Shown one piece after another: positions 6,703 through 16,171 of a stretch of DNA of 59,456 nt. The DNA is taken from the IMG/VR virus record IMGVR_UViG_3300046093_000047, positions 1-59,456 of that record; one strand, 5' to 3'. The stretch comes from a virus. The translations under genes and the position numbers were made by a program. Each line of letters starts with the position of its first letter. Positions within the stretch are counted from its first letter, which is position 1. Below the pieces are notes generated by a model. It was given only the letters and a program-made list of their open reading frames with translations, was not told the DNA's origin and searched no databases.

Positions 6703-7044
6703 ATGTTCGAAAAAGGTAAATCAGGTAATCCAAACGGTCGTCCTAAACGGTCAGACACTTCGGATAAACCAACTAACCGTGAGCTAAAAGAGCGTGAATT
6801 AGTCATGCTACTACGTAAGATCAAACCTCACGTAGCTGAAGCTATTGTGCAAGCGGCTAACATCATGAAGAACGCAGAAGCCAGTCACCAAAACCAGTTA
6901 AAAGCTGCAACTATCCTTTTGGATAACTATCGCAGATTAACCTTGGACATGTACGATGGCGAAGAGCAAGCCGATGAAGCTGGCGTGGAAGTGCAGCAAA
7001 ATAATGCAGCAATTTTTAGCTTGAAAGTTGTTAACGAAGATTGA
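6703..7044 (+). CDS. terS: Probable terminase small subunit
   Basis: A 113-residue protein. The N terminus carries KGKSGNPNGRPKR, a motif common at the start of DUF5681-type and small-terminase proteins. A helical body (residues 30-90) and an acidic C-terminal tail follow. It lies directly upstream of the large terminase, interrupted only by a homing nuclease, which supports a DNA-recognition role in packaging. A good Shine-Dalgarno (AGGAGA) precedes the ATG. Small terminases diverge strongly, so position carries much of the weight. Confidence 0.7.
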   Translation: MFEKGKSGNPNGRPKRSDTSDKPTNRELKERELVMLLRKIKPHVAEAIVQAANIMKNAEASHQNQLKAATILLDNYRRLTLDMYDGEEQADEAGVEVQQNNAAIFSLKVVNED

Positions 7045-7132
7045 TTTTATACAACAGCTAGGTTGGCCCACCGAAAAGACGATTACTCACCGTCCTGCTG
7101 ATTGTTTATTGTGAGTTTCATTGGAGAATGAA

Positions 7133-7621
7133 ATGAAGAATTGCAAACGTTGTAATCAAGAGAAAGACTTATCTGAATTTTACAAAGCGAAAACATCTAA
7201 AGATGGTCATCAATCGCACTGTAAAGACTGTCATAGTAAAACGAATAGTCAGAGATATTACGAAAAGCATGAAGAAAATCGTGCGCGACTTTCAAAGTAT
7301 TATTTAGATAACCACGAAAAAGAAAAAGCTTCTCGTAGGGAGCACTATCAAAAGAACAAATCAACATATCTATTTAACTTTTATAAAAGAGAGTATAGAT
7401 TAAAAGAGGCTACACCTAACTGGTTAACTGCTGAAATGCTGTCTGAAATAAAAGACATTTACGCAAGAAGGCAGGAAATATCTAATGTAGCGGGTGTAGA
7501 ACATCACGTAGATCACATTGTACCAATTCAAGGCATTGATGTTTGCGGTTTGCACGTTCCTTGGAATCTTCAAATATTGACCGCAGAAGAAAACTTAAGG
7601 AAAAGTAATAAGTATGAGTGA
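7133..7621 (+). CDS. HNH homing endonuclease
   Basis: A 162-residue protein starting at the ATG at 7133 behind GGAG (7123-7126); a TTG at 7121 is in frame but overlaps that site. The N terminus has a zinc-finger pair (CKRCNQ, CKDC), the middle is lysine rich, and the C terminus carries HHVDHIVP and GLHVPWNLQ with the HNH residues. It is a close relative of the gene at 43670 (shared WLTA, HVDHIVP, GLHVPWNLQ, ENL.KSNK). It sits between the two terminase genes and overlaps the terL start by 8 bases. Confidence 0.92.
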   Translation: MKNCKRCNQEKDLSEFYKAKTSKDGHQSHCKDCHSKTNSQRYYEKHEENRARLSKYYLDNHEKEKASRREHYQKNKSTYLFNFYKREYRLKEATPNWLTAEMLSEIKDIYARRQEISNVAGVEHHVDHIVPIQGIDVCGLHVPWNLQILTAEENLRKSNKYE

Positions 7622-9083
7622 ACAAATAATTATCGGACCAGCAAGTAAAAAGCAAGAGTTATTTTTAAACAGCGATGCAACGATTACTTTAGCAGGGGGT
7701 GCTGCAGGTTCTGGTAAAACTTATACTGCTCTTCTTATTGCACTTAAATTTATGCAAAATCCCAGAGCAACTGGAGTTATCTTTCGTAGAACTTCTAAGA
7801 TGCTAACTGCTCCCGGATCAATCTGGCATGAAGCTGTGCATTTGTACACTAGTATTTACCCTAATCTTAGGATTCGATCTAGAGAGCTTGAGTTAATTTT
7901 CCCAAATGGTGCATTACTTAAATTTAGTCACATGCAACATGCAACCAACGCCTTGGATCACAAAGGTGGTCAATACTCGTTGGTAATCTTTGACGAAGCA
8001 ACAGACTTTGAAGAAGAGATGGTCGTTTATTTGCTATCTCGTATGCGTAATGCTTACGTAGATTATAAACCGCAGATGTTTTTAATGACGAACCCCGACT
8101 ACAATTCATTTTTAAGAGCTTGGTTAGAAGATTACTATCTAGACCCAAACACGGGTATTCCACTCCCTGAAAAAACAGGGCATAAACGTTATTTCTTTCG
8201 TCAAGGCAACACTATGCTTTGGTATAACAGTTTAGCCGAAGCTGAAGCAGCACATGGTGCAGGAGATGAGTCCGGTATTTCATCGTTTACATTCATTGGT
8301 GCAACCTGCCGTGATAACCCTCCACTACTTAAAGCACAACCAGATTATATCAGCCGATTGATGTCCCTTCCTCGCGTAGAGAAAGAAAGACTACTTGATG
8401 GCTCATGGTTTGCTCGTCAAGAGTCCGCTGGTCTGTTTAAACGCGAGTGGGTCGGTCTTGTAGATCATGCGAACGGTAGAGCTAGAAAAAGAATTAGAGC
8501 TTGGGACTTTGCGTTTAGTAAACCCTCAGAGCAATATCCTAATCCTGACTGGTCACGAGGTGTTCTAATCTCTAAAGACCCGAACAATCTTTACACAGTA
8601 GAAGATGTAGTATCTTTGCGCGACAGAGTACACGAGGTAGAAAAGCTGGTTTTCGAAACTGCTCTTCGTGACGGTCAAGACGTAACTATCAGTATTCCAT
8701 TGGACCCTGCTGCAGCCGCTGGAGCTTACGCTAAAGATTTACAGCGCAAGTTAGCTGAAATGGGTTTTCACGTAAGACTAACAAAACCTGTTAAGTCTAA
8801 GATTACTCGTTTTGCTCCTTTCTCAAGTATAGCACAAGCTGGATTCGTAAACGTAGTAAAAGCTAACTGGAATAAAGATTTCTTTGATGAACTAGAAGTG
8901 TTCGATGGTGATCCTAAAAAGAAAGATGACCAAGTTGATTGCTGCTCAGATGCAATGCTGTTGTTAAATAAAGATACTCAGCTACCAGTATTTTCACTAC
9001 CAGATTTTACAGGTAGTAACCCTTTCGATGGAAGCATCACAGGCTCCAATATTCCTACATTTCAAAGTTCATTAGTTTCATAA
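7614..9083 (+). CDS. terL: Terminase large subunit
   Basis: A 489-residue DNA-packaging motor. The N-terminal ATPase has Walker A GGAAGSGKT (residues 28-36) and Walker B LVIFDEATD (about 122-130), and MTNP is a likely coupling motif. The C-terminal RNase H-like nuclease begins with AWDFAFSKP and ends with the acidic DDQVDCCSDA segment. Length is normal for the family. It docks on the portal encoded next door and translocates DNA into proheads. The packaging type (cos or headful) cannot be judged by eye. Confidence 0.96.
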   Translation: MSEQIIIGPASKKQELFLNSDATITLAGGAAGSGKTYTALLIALKFMQNPRATGVIFRRTSKMLTAPGSIWHEAVHLYTSIYPNLRIRSRELELIFPNGALLKFSHMQHATNALDHKGGQYSLVIFDEATDFEEEMVVYLLSRMRNAYVDYKPQMFLMTNPDYNSFLRAWLEDYYLDPNTGIPLPEKTGHKRYFFRQGNTMLWYNSLAEAEAAHGAGDESGISSFTFIGATCRDNPPLLKAQPDYISRLMSLPRVEKERLLDGSWFARQESAGLFKREWVGLVDHANGRARKRIRAWDFAFSKPSEQYPNPDWSRGVLISKDPNNLYTVEDVVSLRDRVHEVEKLVFETALRDGQDVTISIPLDPAAAAGAYAKDLQRKLAEMGFHVRLTKPVKSKITRFAPFSSIAQAGFVNVVKANWNKDFFDELEVFDGDPKKKDDQVDCCSDAMLLLNKDTQLPVFSLPDFTGSNPFDGSITGSNIPTFQSSLVS

Positions 9084-9098
9084 TTAAAGGAGCCATTA

Positions 9099-10574
9099 AT
9101 GGCGCGTAAATCACAAAATAACTCAGTACTAAAAGCCGTAGATGATACGCCAGATCGTTTCAAGTTAAGTGAATCAGGTTATCTTGGTTTAAACGTCTTC
9201 AACGGTGTCTCTAACGATGAACTCAAAAGAGAATTAAACTTTCCCAATAACGTAAACACCTACAAGCAAATGTCTTATCACGCTACGATTAACTCTGCGT
9301 TGACACTGTTTGAAAATATCGTTGGTAAGGCAGACTGGAAATTTAAACCCACTAATGACGCTACTCCAGAAGAACTAAAGCAAGCTAAGATCGTTAACGA
9401 AATGATGCAAGACTTGACAGATCAAACTTGGAGTGAATTTATTTGTGATGCAATGTCTGCCAATATGTATGGGTTTTCTGTGCATGAAAAAGTATACCGC
9501 AGACGCTTAAAATCTAATGGTTCTAAATACGATGACGGTATCATCGGTTGGAAAAAGCTACCTATTCGCAATCAAGAGACAATCGAAAAGTTTATCTTCA
9601 GCGAAGACGGTAATGAAGTCAAAGGTGTAAAACAAAACCTTTCAGCTATTTCTGATGTATACAATCGTTACTCAAGTCGAACAAATAACGAAGTAATTTT
9701 ACCTCGTAGCAAGATCATGCTGTTTCGTGCAGGTAAACATAAAGGCGATCCTTTTGGTAAATCCATGCTTCGTGATGCATACCTAGCTTGGCGGTTCCTA
9801 AGTGTTATTGAAGAGATCGAAGCTAACGGTGTAGCCAAAGATTTAGCTGGTTTACCAGTACTGAAGTTGCCACCTCAATATCTCTCTTCAGATGCTTCTC
9901 CAGATCAAAAAGCAATTCGCGCTTACTATGAAAACGTAATGCGTAATTTGCAGTTGAATCAACAGTCTGCTTTGATCCTACCACAAGCACACGATCCTGA
10001 CACAAAGCAACCTCTGTTTGAACTTGAGTTACTATCTCTAAACGGTAGTAAGGCAATGGATACCTCCAAGATTAAAGAATACTACAAGAACTTAATCTTG
10101 ACTGCGCTATTTGCTGATATTCTTGTTCTAGGTCAATCTGGTGGTGGCTCTAACGCTTTAGGTCAAGTTAAAAACTCCTTATCTGCTACTGCTGCAGAAG
10201 CGATGCTTAAAAAGATTCGTGATGTAATTAACGATGATTTGATCAAGCAAACTTACGAGTTAAATGGTTGGGATACCTCTCGCATGGGTCACATGGACTT
10301 TGACAACCTAGAGATCGAAGACCTAGAAGCATTCTCCAAAGCTGTTCAGCGTTTCGCTAGTACGTCAGTTCTTGAAGTTGATCGTGCTGTTCTAAATAGA
10401 GTACGTGATTCTATTGGTGTAGATGCACTACCTGATGATGCAGAGCCTAATAAAGATTATCTACCTGAGATGACCTCTCGAAGTGGCGATGGTTTTAAAA
10501 CTGCAGGTGAAGGTACAGCAACTTCTCCATCTGGTGCAGATACCAGTTCTGGTAACTTAGAGAATGCTGCGTGA
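9099..10574 (+). CDS. Portal protein
   Basis: A 491-residue protein following terL with a 15-base gap and an AAAGGAG ribosome site. The sequence resembles the DUF935/SPP1-like portal group: an N-terminal wing, YGFSVHEKVY, then KIMLFRAGKHKGDPFGKSMLRDAY, and the stem/crown helices with long polar stretches. The C-terminal 40 residues are low-complexity Ser/Gly/Thr. It forms the dodecameric DNA entry vertex. The start of the GIY-YIG gene overlaps its last codons. Confidence 0.9.
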   Translation: MARKSQNNSVLKAVDDTPDRFKLSESGYLGLNVFNGVSNDELKRELNFPNNVNTYKQMSYHATINSALTLFENIVGKADWKFKPTNDATPEELKQAKIVNEMMQDLTDQTWSEFICDAMSANMYGFSVHEKVYRRRLKSNGSKYDDGIIGWKKLPIRNQETIEKFIFSEDGNEVKGVKQNLSAISDVYNRYSSRTNNEVILPRSKIMLFRAGKHKGDPFGKSMLRDAYLAWRFLSVIEEIEANGVAKDLAGLPVLKLPPQYLSSDASPDQKAIRAYYENVMRNLQLNQQSALILPQAHDPDTKQPLFELELLSLNGSKAMDTSKIKEYYKNLILTALFADILVLGQSGGGSNALGQVKNSLSATAAEAMLKKIRDVINDDLIKQTYELNGWDTSRMGHMDFDNLEIEDLEAFSKAVQRFASTSVLEVDRAVLNRVRDSIGVDALPDDAEPNKDYLPEMTSRSGDGFKTAGEGTATSPSGADTSSGNLENAA

Positions 10575-10956
10575 CGAGTTTTGCGAGACAAAGCTCTTGC
10601 AGCGTGAACCTGAAAAAGTAGCTGCAGTTTACTGGTTGCACCTAAAAGATCACACTGACGTTTTCACACAAGGATACGTTGGTGTGACTACTCGATTAAT
10701 CGATATTCGCTTCAAAGAGCACTGTCAGAAATTCAGCAGTTCTTACAATCCTTACAATCCGTTGCATTTAGCTTTTGCACAATACGGGTTAGATGCGATT
10801 GTAAGAACTCGCTTGTGTGTATGTGATGTAAACAAAGCGTATGAGATTGAAAAGATATTTCGTCCGTTTGAATACACGGGATGGAACACTGCAGAAGGTG
10901 GTAAACTATCTAAAGCTGCTTATAATAGTATTCGTTTTAAATCTTACTTGAATTAA
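10564..10956 (+). CDS. GIY-YIG endonuclease
   Basis: A 130-residue protein. VYWLHLKDH followed by GYVGVT fits the GIY-YIG core (here VYW and GYVG), then an Arg-x-x-x-His step (IRFKEHC) and a late Glu (EIEKIFRP) in the usual order. There is no separate DNA-binding domain, so it may be a minimal homing nuclease. It overlaps the portal end by 11 bases, and the promoter at 10948 lies in its last codons. Confidence 0.85.
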   Translation: MLRDEFCETKLLQREPEKVAAVYWLHLKDHTDVFTQGYVGVTTRLIDIRFKEHCQKFSSSYNPYNPLHLAFAQYGLDAIVRTRLCVCDVNKAYEIEKIFRPFEYTGWNTAEGGKLSKAAYNSIRFKSYLN

Positions 10957-10976
10957 TCTTAATTCTATGATATAAT
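10948..10976 (+). promoter_or_regulatory. Sigma70 promoter of the first fibre module
   Basis: TTGAAT (10948-10953), a 17-base spacer ending in TGA, and TATAAT (10971-10976). It overlaps the end of the GIY-YIG gene. Confidence 0.85.
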
Positions 10977-10987
10977 AGTCTACAAAT

Positions 10988-11020
10988 ACCCTGAGTTAAT
11001 CTCAGGGTTATTGTTGTTTT
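10988..11020 (+). terminator. Intrinsic hairpin just after the promoter
   Basis: ACCCTGAG 10988-10995 pairs perfectly with CTCAGGGT 11001-11008 around a 5-base loop, followed by TATTGTTGTTTT. It can end transcripts arriving from terL and portal. For the promoter at 10948 it forms a stem starting about 5 bases into the mRNA. Confidence 0.8.
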
Positions 11021-11033
11021 AAAAGGAGAGAAT

Positions 11034-12431
11034 ATGCAATGGTCTACAGATAACGTGCCAGAATCAATAAAGAGTAAGTCTTTAAAACTAAAGGAGTTAT
11101 TTGTAAAGACAGCCAATGCTTCTCTTGACAAAGGTTTCTCAAAAGAAGAATCAATCTTTGCTGGAACAAACGCAGTAAAAATAGAAGAACGTAAAAATCA
11201 ACCTGCAAAAGTAAAAGCACCTAAGAAGCCTTCGCATGTAGAATCCCTTAGAAGTTACACAAATCCATTTGAGGTTGTATCTAAAGCTGAAATCCCAATT
11301 GAAGTACCTACAGTAAAAGCTGCAGAGTTTGATGCAGAAGGTAGACTTGTTATTCTAATGTCCGATGGTAGACGAGTAGTTACTAAAGGTAAAGCAGTAG
11401 AACAGCACATTGATCAAAGAATTGGTGTAAGTGTAAATCCTGTATTTGATCATATTCAAATGAACACTACTGCAAATTATACCGCAGAAGATTATCTTCC
11501 CGGTATGATGACTTGGAATGAATTTGAAGATTGTTTAGATATTGTACAATCTGATGGTTCTATATTGCAGGTAGGTCTTGAGCAATACATTGAAGTTATC
11601 AACGCAACAGATCAAACCTTGACAAATGGTTCTGTTGTAAGATTCTCAGGTGTCTCCCTAGACGAAATTCCACAAGCAATGCCTTTGGTCGCAGACGGTA
11701 GCACACCACCGTTGTATTTAATTGGTGTTCTTACCAATAGTATTCTTCCCGGTCAACGTGGACGAGCAACAGTCTTTGGTAAAGTGCGCAATATTGATAC
11801 TACAGGTGCTTCTGTAGGAGAATCATGGCAAATTGGTGATTTACTTTATGTACACCCTTTGCAAGCAGGTAAATACACCAAAGTTCAACCCACTGCACCA
11901 AACTTAGTTATTTCAGTAGCTGCAGTATTAAAGGTTGACTCTACACAAGGTAGAATTTTAGTAAGACCTACAATTTTCCCTAGATTGTTTTATGGTACTT
12001 TTTCAAGTTCAGCTACACAAGCACCTGCGCTAATTAATACACCTTATGCTGTGCATTTTGAAACTACAGAAATTTCAAGTGGTGTTATCATAAATAACTC
12101 AAGTAAAGTTACTACACAATATTCAGGTTTATACTCTTTTGATTTCAGATTACAATTAACATCTTCAAATTCCTCTCAAAAGAACATATACATATGGACT
12201 AGGAAAAATGGTGTAGATGTTCCAAAGAGTAATTCTAAGATTACATTGGTGGGTAACGGCATTGAGGTTGTACCTTCTTGGAGTTTTTCTATAAGTATGC
12301 AAGCTGGTGATTATTTTGAGTTAATGTACGCTGCAACAGATATTGCAGTATCAATCAATGCCCCTGCTTCCACCTCCTTTGCACCATCTACACCCTCTGC
12401 TACCTTACGTGTAAGTCAGATTAATCTATAA
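11034..12431 (+). CDS. Virion protein with ChaB-like N terminus
   Basis: A 465-residue protein. Residues 1-50 resemble the ChaB-like domain found on some phage capsid-associated proteins (WSTDNVPESIK, then a helical segment ending near FAGTNAV). A basic linker follows. Residues 150-330 look like a beta-rich domain with repeated SVGESWQIGDLLYVHP-type strands, and the C-terminal 130 residues resemble a jelly-roll or C1q-like fibre tip (SGLYSFDFRLQL, WTRKNGVDV). It is probably a head or vertex fibre. Position after the portal favours a head-attached role; that is inference. Confidence 0.65.
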   Translation: MQWSTDNVPESIKSKSLKLKELFVKTANASLDKGFSKEESIFAGTNAVKIEERKNQPAKVKAPKKPSHVESLRSYTNPFEVVSKAEIPIEVPTVKAAEFDAEGRLVILMSDGRRVVTKGKAVEQHIDQRIGVSVNPVFDHIQMNTTANYTAEDYLPGMMTWNEFEDCLDIVQSDGSILQVGLEQYIEVINATDQTLTNGSVVRFSGVSLDEIPQAMPLVADGSTPPLYLIGVLTNSILPGQRGRATVFGKVRNIDTTGASVGESWQIGDLLYVHPLQAGKYTKVQPTAPNLVISVAAVLKVDSTQGRILVRPTIFPRLFYGTFSSSATQAPALINTPYAVHFETTEISSGVIINNSSKVTTQYSGLYSFDFRLQLTSSNSSQKNIYIWTRKNGVDVPKSNSKITLVGNGIEVVPSWSFSISMQAGDYFELMYAATDIAVSINAPASTSFAPSTPSATLRVSQINL

Positions 12432-12443
12432 TAGGAACAATAA

Positions 12444-12800
12444 ATGCAACCAGCACACATTGATTTGGAAGTCTACAAAGGTTCGACTTTTGTAAAAATT
12501 ATCCAATGGAAAACAGGCATTCCAACAGCAGCGGTTAATCTTACTGGTTGTACTGCTAGAATGCAACTTAGAAAAGCTGTAAATGACACTACCGTATTAG
12601 ATAATCTTAGTACAGAGAATGGTAAAATTGTAATTCATGAACCTCTAAACGGTAAGTTTAAAATTGTCATTCCTGCTGCAGTATCCAGTGCATATACTTT
12701 TACCAGTGCAGTTTATGACTTGGAAGTCATCTTTACTGATCAAACGGTTACTAGAGTTATCGAAGGCTGCTTAACTGCAGCACCAGAGGTGACACGATGA
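12444..12800 (+). CDS. Small beta-rich structural protein
   Basis: A 118-residue protein with alternating hydrophobic strands and a central ARMQLRK motif, resembling BppU-type N-terminal domains of baseplate or fibre proteins that start with YKGSTF. It lies within the fibre module, and its stop overlaps the next gene by four bases (ATGA). Likely a fibre adaptor; the exact role is unknown. Confidence 0.6.
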   Translation: MQPAHIDLEVYKGSTFVKIIQWKTGIPTAAVNLTGCTARMQLRKAVNDTTVLDNLSTENGKIVIHEPLNGKFKIVIPAAVSSAYTFTSAVYDLEVIFTDQTVTRVIEGCLTAAPEVTR

Positions 12801-13084
12801 CAACAGACGTTATTGTAGAAACACAATATGATACAATAATTGTAGACGATTCTCAAGATACTGTTTTAGTTGAAACTCCCGGTGAAGTTACAGTTATTAC
12901 TACAGCCGAGCAAGGTCCACCCGGTGCAGACGGTGCATCTGGTATTCAAAAGATTGATGAAGCTTTGGATGTCAATGTATCAAACAAATCAGATGGTTCG
13001 GTACTGATCTACTCAAGTTTAACTCAAAAATGGGTAGCCACAAAAGAACTAACAAACCAGAACATCGAATCTGGACACTATTAA
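12797..13084 (+). CDS. Collagen-like short fibre protein
   Basis: A 95-residue protein. Residues 1-38 are beta-rich and acidic, then a short collagen-type run GPPGADGASG, then a C-terminal segment SDGSVLIYSSLTQKWVATKEL typical of fibre connectors. ATGA overlap with the preceding gene indicates coupled translation. It may trimerise as a small head or tail fibre. Confidence 0.6.
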   Translation: MTTDVIVETQYDTIIVDDSQDTVLVETPGEVTVITTAEQGPPGADGASGIQKIDEALDVNVSNKSDGSVLIYSSLTQKWVATKELTNQNIESGHY

Positions 13085-13096
13085 TTAAGGAAAATT

Positions 13097-15379
13097 ATGG
13101 CTTCTATCGTAAGAATTAAACGCTCAGATGTAGCAGGTAATCCTTCTACTCTTGGTCAAGGTGAATTAGCCTATTCTGCGTTACCAGATAACGGTAGTAA
13201 CGGTGGTGATCGTCTATACGTAGGTATGGGTACAGAGACTGCAGGTAATGCAGTTAACCACGTTGTTATCGGCGGTAAATACTTTACAGATAAACTCGAT
13301 CATACTCCCGGTACAGTTACACCTTCATCTGCGATCATCGTTGATGCCAACGGTAAGATTGACAACCTCAAAGTAGACAACATTGAAATTGATGCTAACA
13401 CGATTAGCTCAACAAACCTAAACGGTAACGTAAACATTGCACCAAATGGTTCAGGTTCTATTGTTCTAGATGGTCAATCTTGGCCTCAAACGTCCGGTAC
13501 AAACGGACAATATTTAAAGACAGACGGTTCAGGTCAAACCGTGTGGAGTAGTCCACCTTCAGGTGATTTCACTATCCAAGGCGACTCAGGTAGCGATTTA
13601 TTCAGTAATGGCGATACCCTGATCTTTTCAGGTACAGATGCAATTGACACTGTAGTAACCGATAATGAAGTTACAATTTCTGTAAAAGATGCAAGTAATA
13701 CTCAAAAGGGTGTAGCAAGTTTCAATACTACAGATTTCTCTGTAGCAGGTGGTGCTGTCAGTATTAACCACGAACACATTCAAGATGTAGTTGGTACAAT
13801 GGTTAGCTCCAACGTAGAAACTGGTATTTCTGTTACTTACGATGATACGAATGGTAAATTAGATTTTGCAGTTAATAGTCCTGTCATCACCATCTCTGGA
13901 GATGTAGACGGTACTGCTACGATGACCAATTTGGGTAACACAACCATTGCTGTTATACTAGATACAGTGAACTCCAACGTAGGTACATTTGGTTCTTCAA
14001 GTGCAGTTCCTGTTGTAACTGTAAACGAAAAAGGCTTAGTAACTGCTGTAAGTACTGCAGGTATTTCAACTTCATTCACTATTGCTGCTGATACTGGTAC
14101 TCCTGATGTTTTCAACAATGGTGAGACACTATCAATTGTAGGTGGTGAAGGTATTGATACCAGTATCAGCGGTGCAACTAATACAATTACAATTTCTGCT
14201 GAAAACGCTTCAGACACCAATAAAGGTGTAGCTACTTTTAATGCAGCTAACTTCTTGGTAACTTCTGGCGATGTTATCCTCAAAGACGCAGGTGTTACAA
14301 ACGCAAAGTTAGTTAACTCCAGTGTAACCGTAGGTACTTCGAACGTAGCACTAGGTGCAACGATTACTTCTTTAACTGGTCTAACTGAAGTTCAAGTAGA
14401 TAATTTAAACCTTAACGGTAACTCCTTAACCGCAACTGACGTTAACGGCAGTGTCGTATTGGTCCCTAACGGTAACGGTGTAGTTGATGTTTCAGATTCC
14501 CGTATTACTGGTGTAGCCGATCCTGTCAATGCAACAGATGCTGCCAACAAAGTTTACGTAGATAATGCTGTCACTGGTTTGAGTTTTAAGGCTGCTGTTA
14601 ATCTTTTTGCTAATACAAACATCGCATTAACAGGTAGCACTTCAACATTGGTTATTGATGGTCACTCTGCCTTAGATCAAACTGACAACGGTTATCGCAT
14701 TTTACTTACTGCACAGACAACAAACTCTGAAAACGGTATTTATGTTTATGCAGATAACGGTACAACTTACACACTATCCCGTGCTGCTGATACAGATGTT
14801 TACACCGAATTAGATGGTGCTTCAGTCTTCGTTGTAGAAGGCACTACATACGCTCAAACAGGTTGGGTACAAACTAATCATTATTTAACTAGCTTTGCAG
14901 GTCAAACTTGGGTTCAGTTCTCAGGTTCCGGTGCATATGTAGCTGGTGAAGGTTTAACATTAACTGGTACAACTTTCGATGTAGGCGCTGGCGCTGGTAT
15001 TGCAGTAACTGCTAACGCTGTATCTCTTGCAGACTCAGTTGCAGGTAACGGTCTAGCATTTAACGCAGGTGTAGTAAGTGCAGTTGGTACTGCTAATAGA
15101 ATTGCAGTGAGCGCAGACGCAATCGATATTGCTTCTACATACGTAGGTCAAACCAGTATCACCACATTAGGCACTATCTCAAGTGGTACTTGGTCTGCTG
15201 ATACCATTGCTACTACCAAGGGCGGTACAGGCTTGACAACTTACGCAACTGGTGATATACTGTATGCTTCTGGTTCAGATACTCTATCTAAATTAAGTAT
15301 TGGAACTAACGGTAAGGTGCTGCAAGTAAATGGTAGCGGTGTTCCAGTTTGGGCTGACATTGATGGTGGTACATACTAA
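13097..15379 (+). CDS. Large fibre protein with repeated strands
   Basis: A 760-residue protein. The N terminus (MASIVRIKRSD, GQGELAYS) belongs to the same family as the N termini of genes 15445 and 32711, so it is probably the virion-anchoring domain. The body has repeated units with TNKGVATFNA/TQKGVASFNT and NNLNLNGNSLTA-like segments, typical of long beta-helical fibres. It is nearly devoid of Cys and rich in Gly, Thr, Asn and Val. A perfect terminator follows. It may bind the host or decorate the head. Confidence 0.75.
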   Translation: MASIVRIKRSDVAGNPSTLGQGELAYSALPDNGSNGGDRLYVGMGTETAGNAVNHVVIGGKYFTDKLDHTPGTVTPSSAIIVDANGKIDNLKVDNIEIDANTISSTNLNGNVNIAPNGSGSIVLDGQSWPQTSGTNGQYLKTDGSGQTVWSSPPSGDFTIQGDSGSDLFSNGDTLIFSGTDAIDTVVTDNEVTISVKDASNTQKGVASFNTTDFSVAGGAVSINHEHIQDVVGTMVSSNVETGISVTYDDTNGKLDFAVNSPVITISGDVDGTATMTNLGNTTIAVILDTVNSNVGTFGSSSAVPVVTVNEKGLVTAVSTAGISTSFTIAADTGTPDVFNNGETLSIVGGEGIDTSISGATNTITISAENASDTNKGVATFNAANFLVTSGDVILKDAGVTNAKLVNSSVTVGTSNVALGATITSLTGLTEVQVDNLNLNGNSLTATDVNGSVVLVPNGNGVVDVSDSRITGVADPVNATDAANKVYVDNAVTGLSFKAAVNLFANTNIALTGSTSTLVIDGHSALDQTDNGYRILLTAQTTNSENGIYVYADNGTTYTLSRAADTDVYTELDGASVFVVEGTTYAQTGWVQTNHYLTSFAGQTWVQFSGSGAYVAGEGLTLTGTTFDVGAGAGIAVTANAVSLADSVAGNGLAFNAGVVSAVGTANRIAVSADAIDIASTYVGQTSITTLGTISSGTWSADTIATTKGGTGLTTYATGDILYASGSDTLSKLSIGTNGKVLQVNGSGVPVWADIDGGTY

Positions 15380-15397
15380 ATCATGTATTTGATTAAT

Positions 15398-15424
15398 GGG
15401 CGGTTTTTACCGCCCTTTTCTTTT
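15398..15424 (+). terminator. Rho-independent terminator
   Basis: GGGCGGT 15398-15404 pairs with ACCGCCC 15409-15415 around TTTT, followed by TTTTCTTTT. Confidence 0.92.
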
Positions 15425-15444
15425 CCCTTTATTAAGGATTGCAA

Positions 15445-16170
15445 ATGCCAAGTAAGATTATATTAAAGAAGTCTTCAGTAGCTTCTAAAGTACCCGTTGC
15501 AGGTGATTTAGATTTCGGTGAATTAGCTATTAACTATACTGACGGTAAGTTATATTTCAAAAAGGCAGATGGTAATATTGACGCTTTTTCAAAAGGTTCT
15601 GAATCTTCTGCAGGTGTTGCAATCTCTGAGTCTGCACCTCCGAGTCCAAGTCCGGGTACGTTATGGTGGAATTCTGCTACAGGTAATCTTAATATATTTT
15701 TTGATGATGGTAGTTCTTCACAGTGGGTAAGTGCAGCAGGTGTCTCTGAGATAATTAACATAGAGGGATCGGGAAGTGCTACAAGTGTAAGTCCTTACTC
15801 TAATGAATATGTGGTAACAGGAACTACAACTGATGCTAACGAAACAGAAATATTTGTAAACGGTGTTTTAAACTCTAGAATTCCAGTTGCACCTGACACA
15901 GTTTGTGCATATTCTATCGATATTGTAGCCAGAAGAACAAATGCAACAGGAGGCTATGCCTTTTTCCAATTAAAGAGTGCAGCAAGTAACACAGCCAGTA
16001 CGGTTTCAAACGTAGGCAATGTTTACGAAATTGTTGTAACAAGAACAGACCCAACCATTGCAGTAGATGCCCGTGCAGATGACAGCACTAATTCTATTGG
16101 TATTTTTGTTACAGGTGTAGTTGGACAAACATACACTTGGCGAGCAGTAGTTAACACAATAGAGGTTTAA
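15445..16170 (+). CDS. Fibre/virion protein with GEL anchoring domain
   Basis: A 241-residue protein. The start is the ATG at 15445 behind AAGGA; an in-frame TTG at 15439 lies within that site. The N-terminal domain (IILKKSSVAS, FGELAINYTDGKLYFKKADG) matches gene 13097 and 32711 in pattern. A Pro/Ser segment with TLWWN and a beta-rich C-terminal domain follow. Probably a fibre component. Confidence 0.65.
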   Translation: MPSKIILKKSSVASKVPVAGDLDFGELAINYTDGKLYFKKADGNIDAFSKGSESSAGVAISESAPPSPSPGTLWWNSATGNLNIFFDDGSSSQWVSAAGVSEIINIEGSGSATSVSPYSNEYVVTGTTTDANETEIFVNGVLNSRIPVAPDTVCAYSIDIVARRTNATGGYAFFQLKSAASNTASTVSNVGNVYEIVVTRTDPTIAVDARADDSTNSIGIFVTGVVGQTYTWRAVVNTIEV

Positions 16171-16171
16171 T

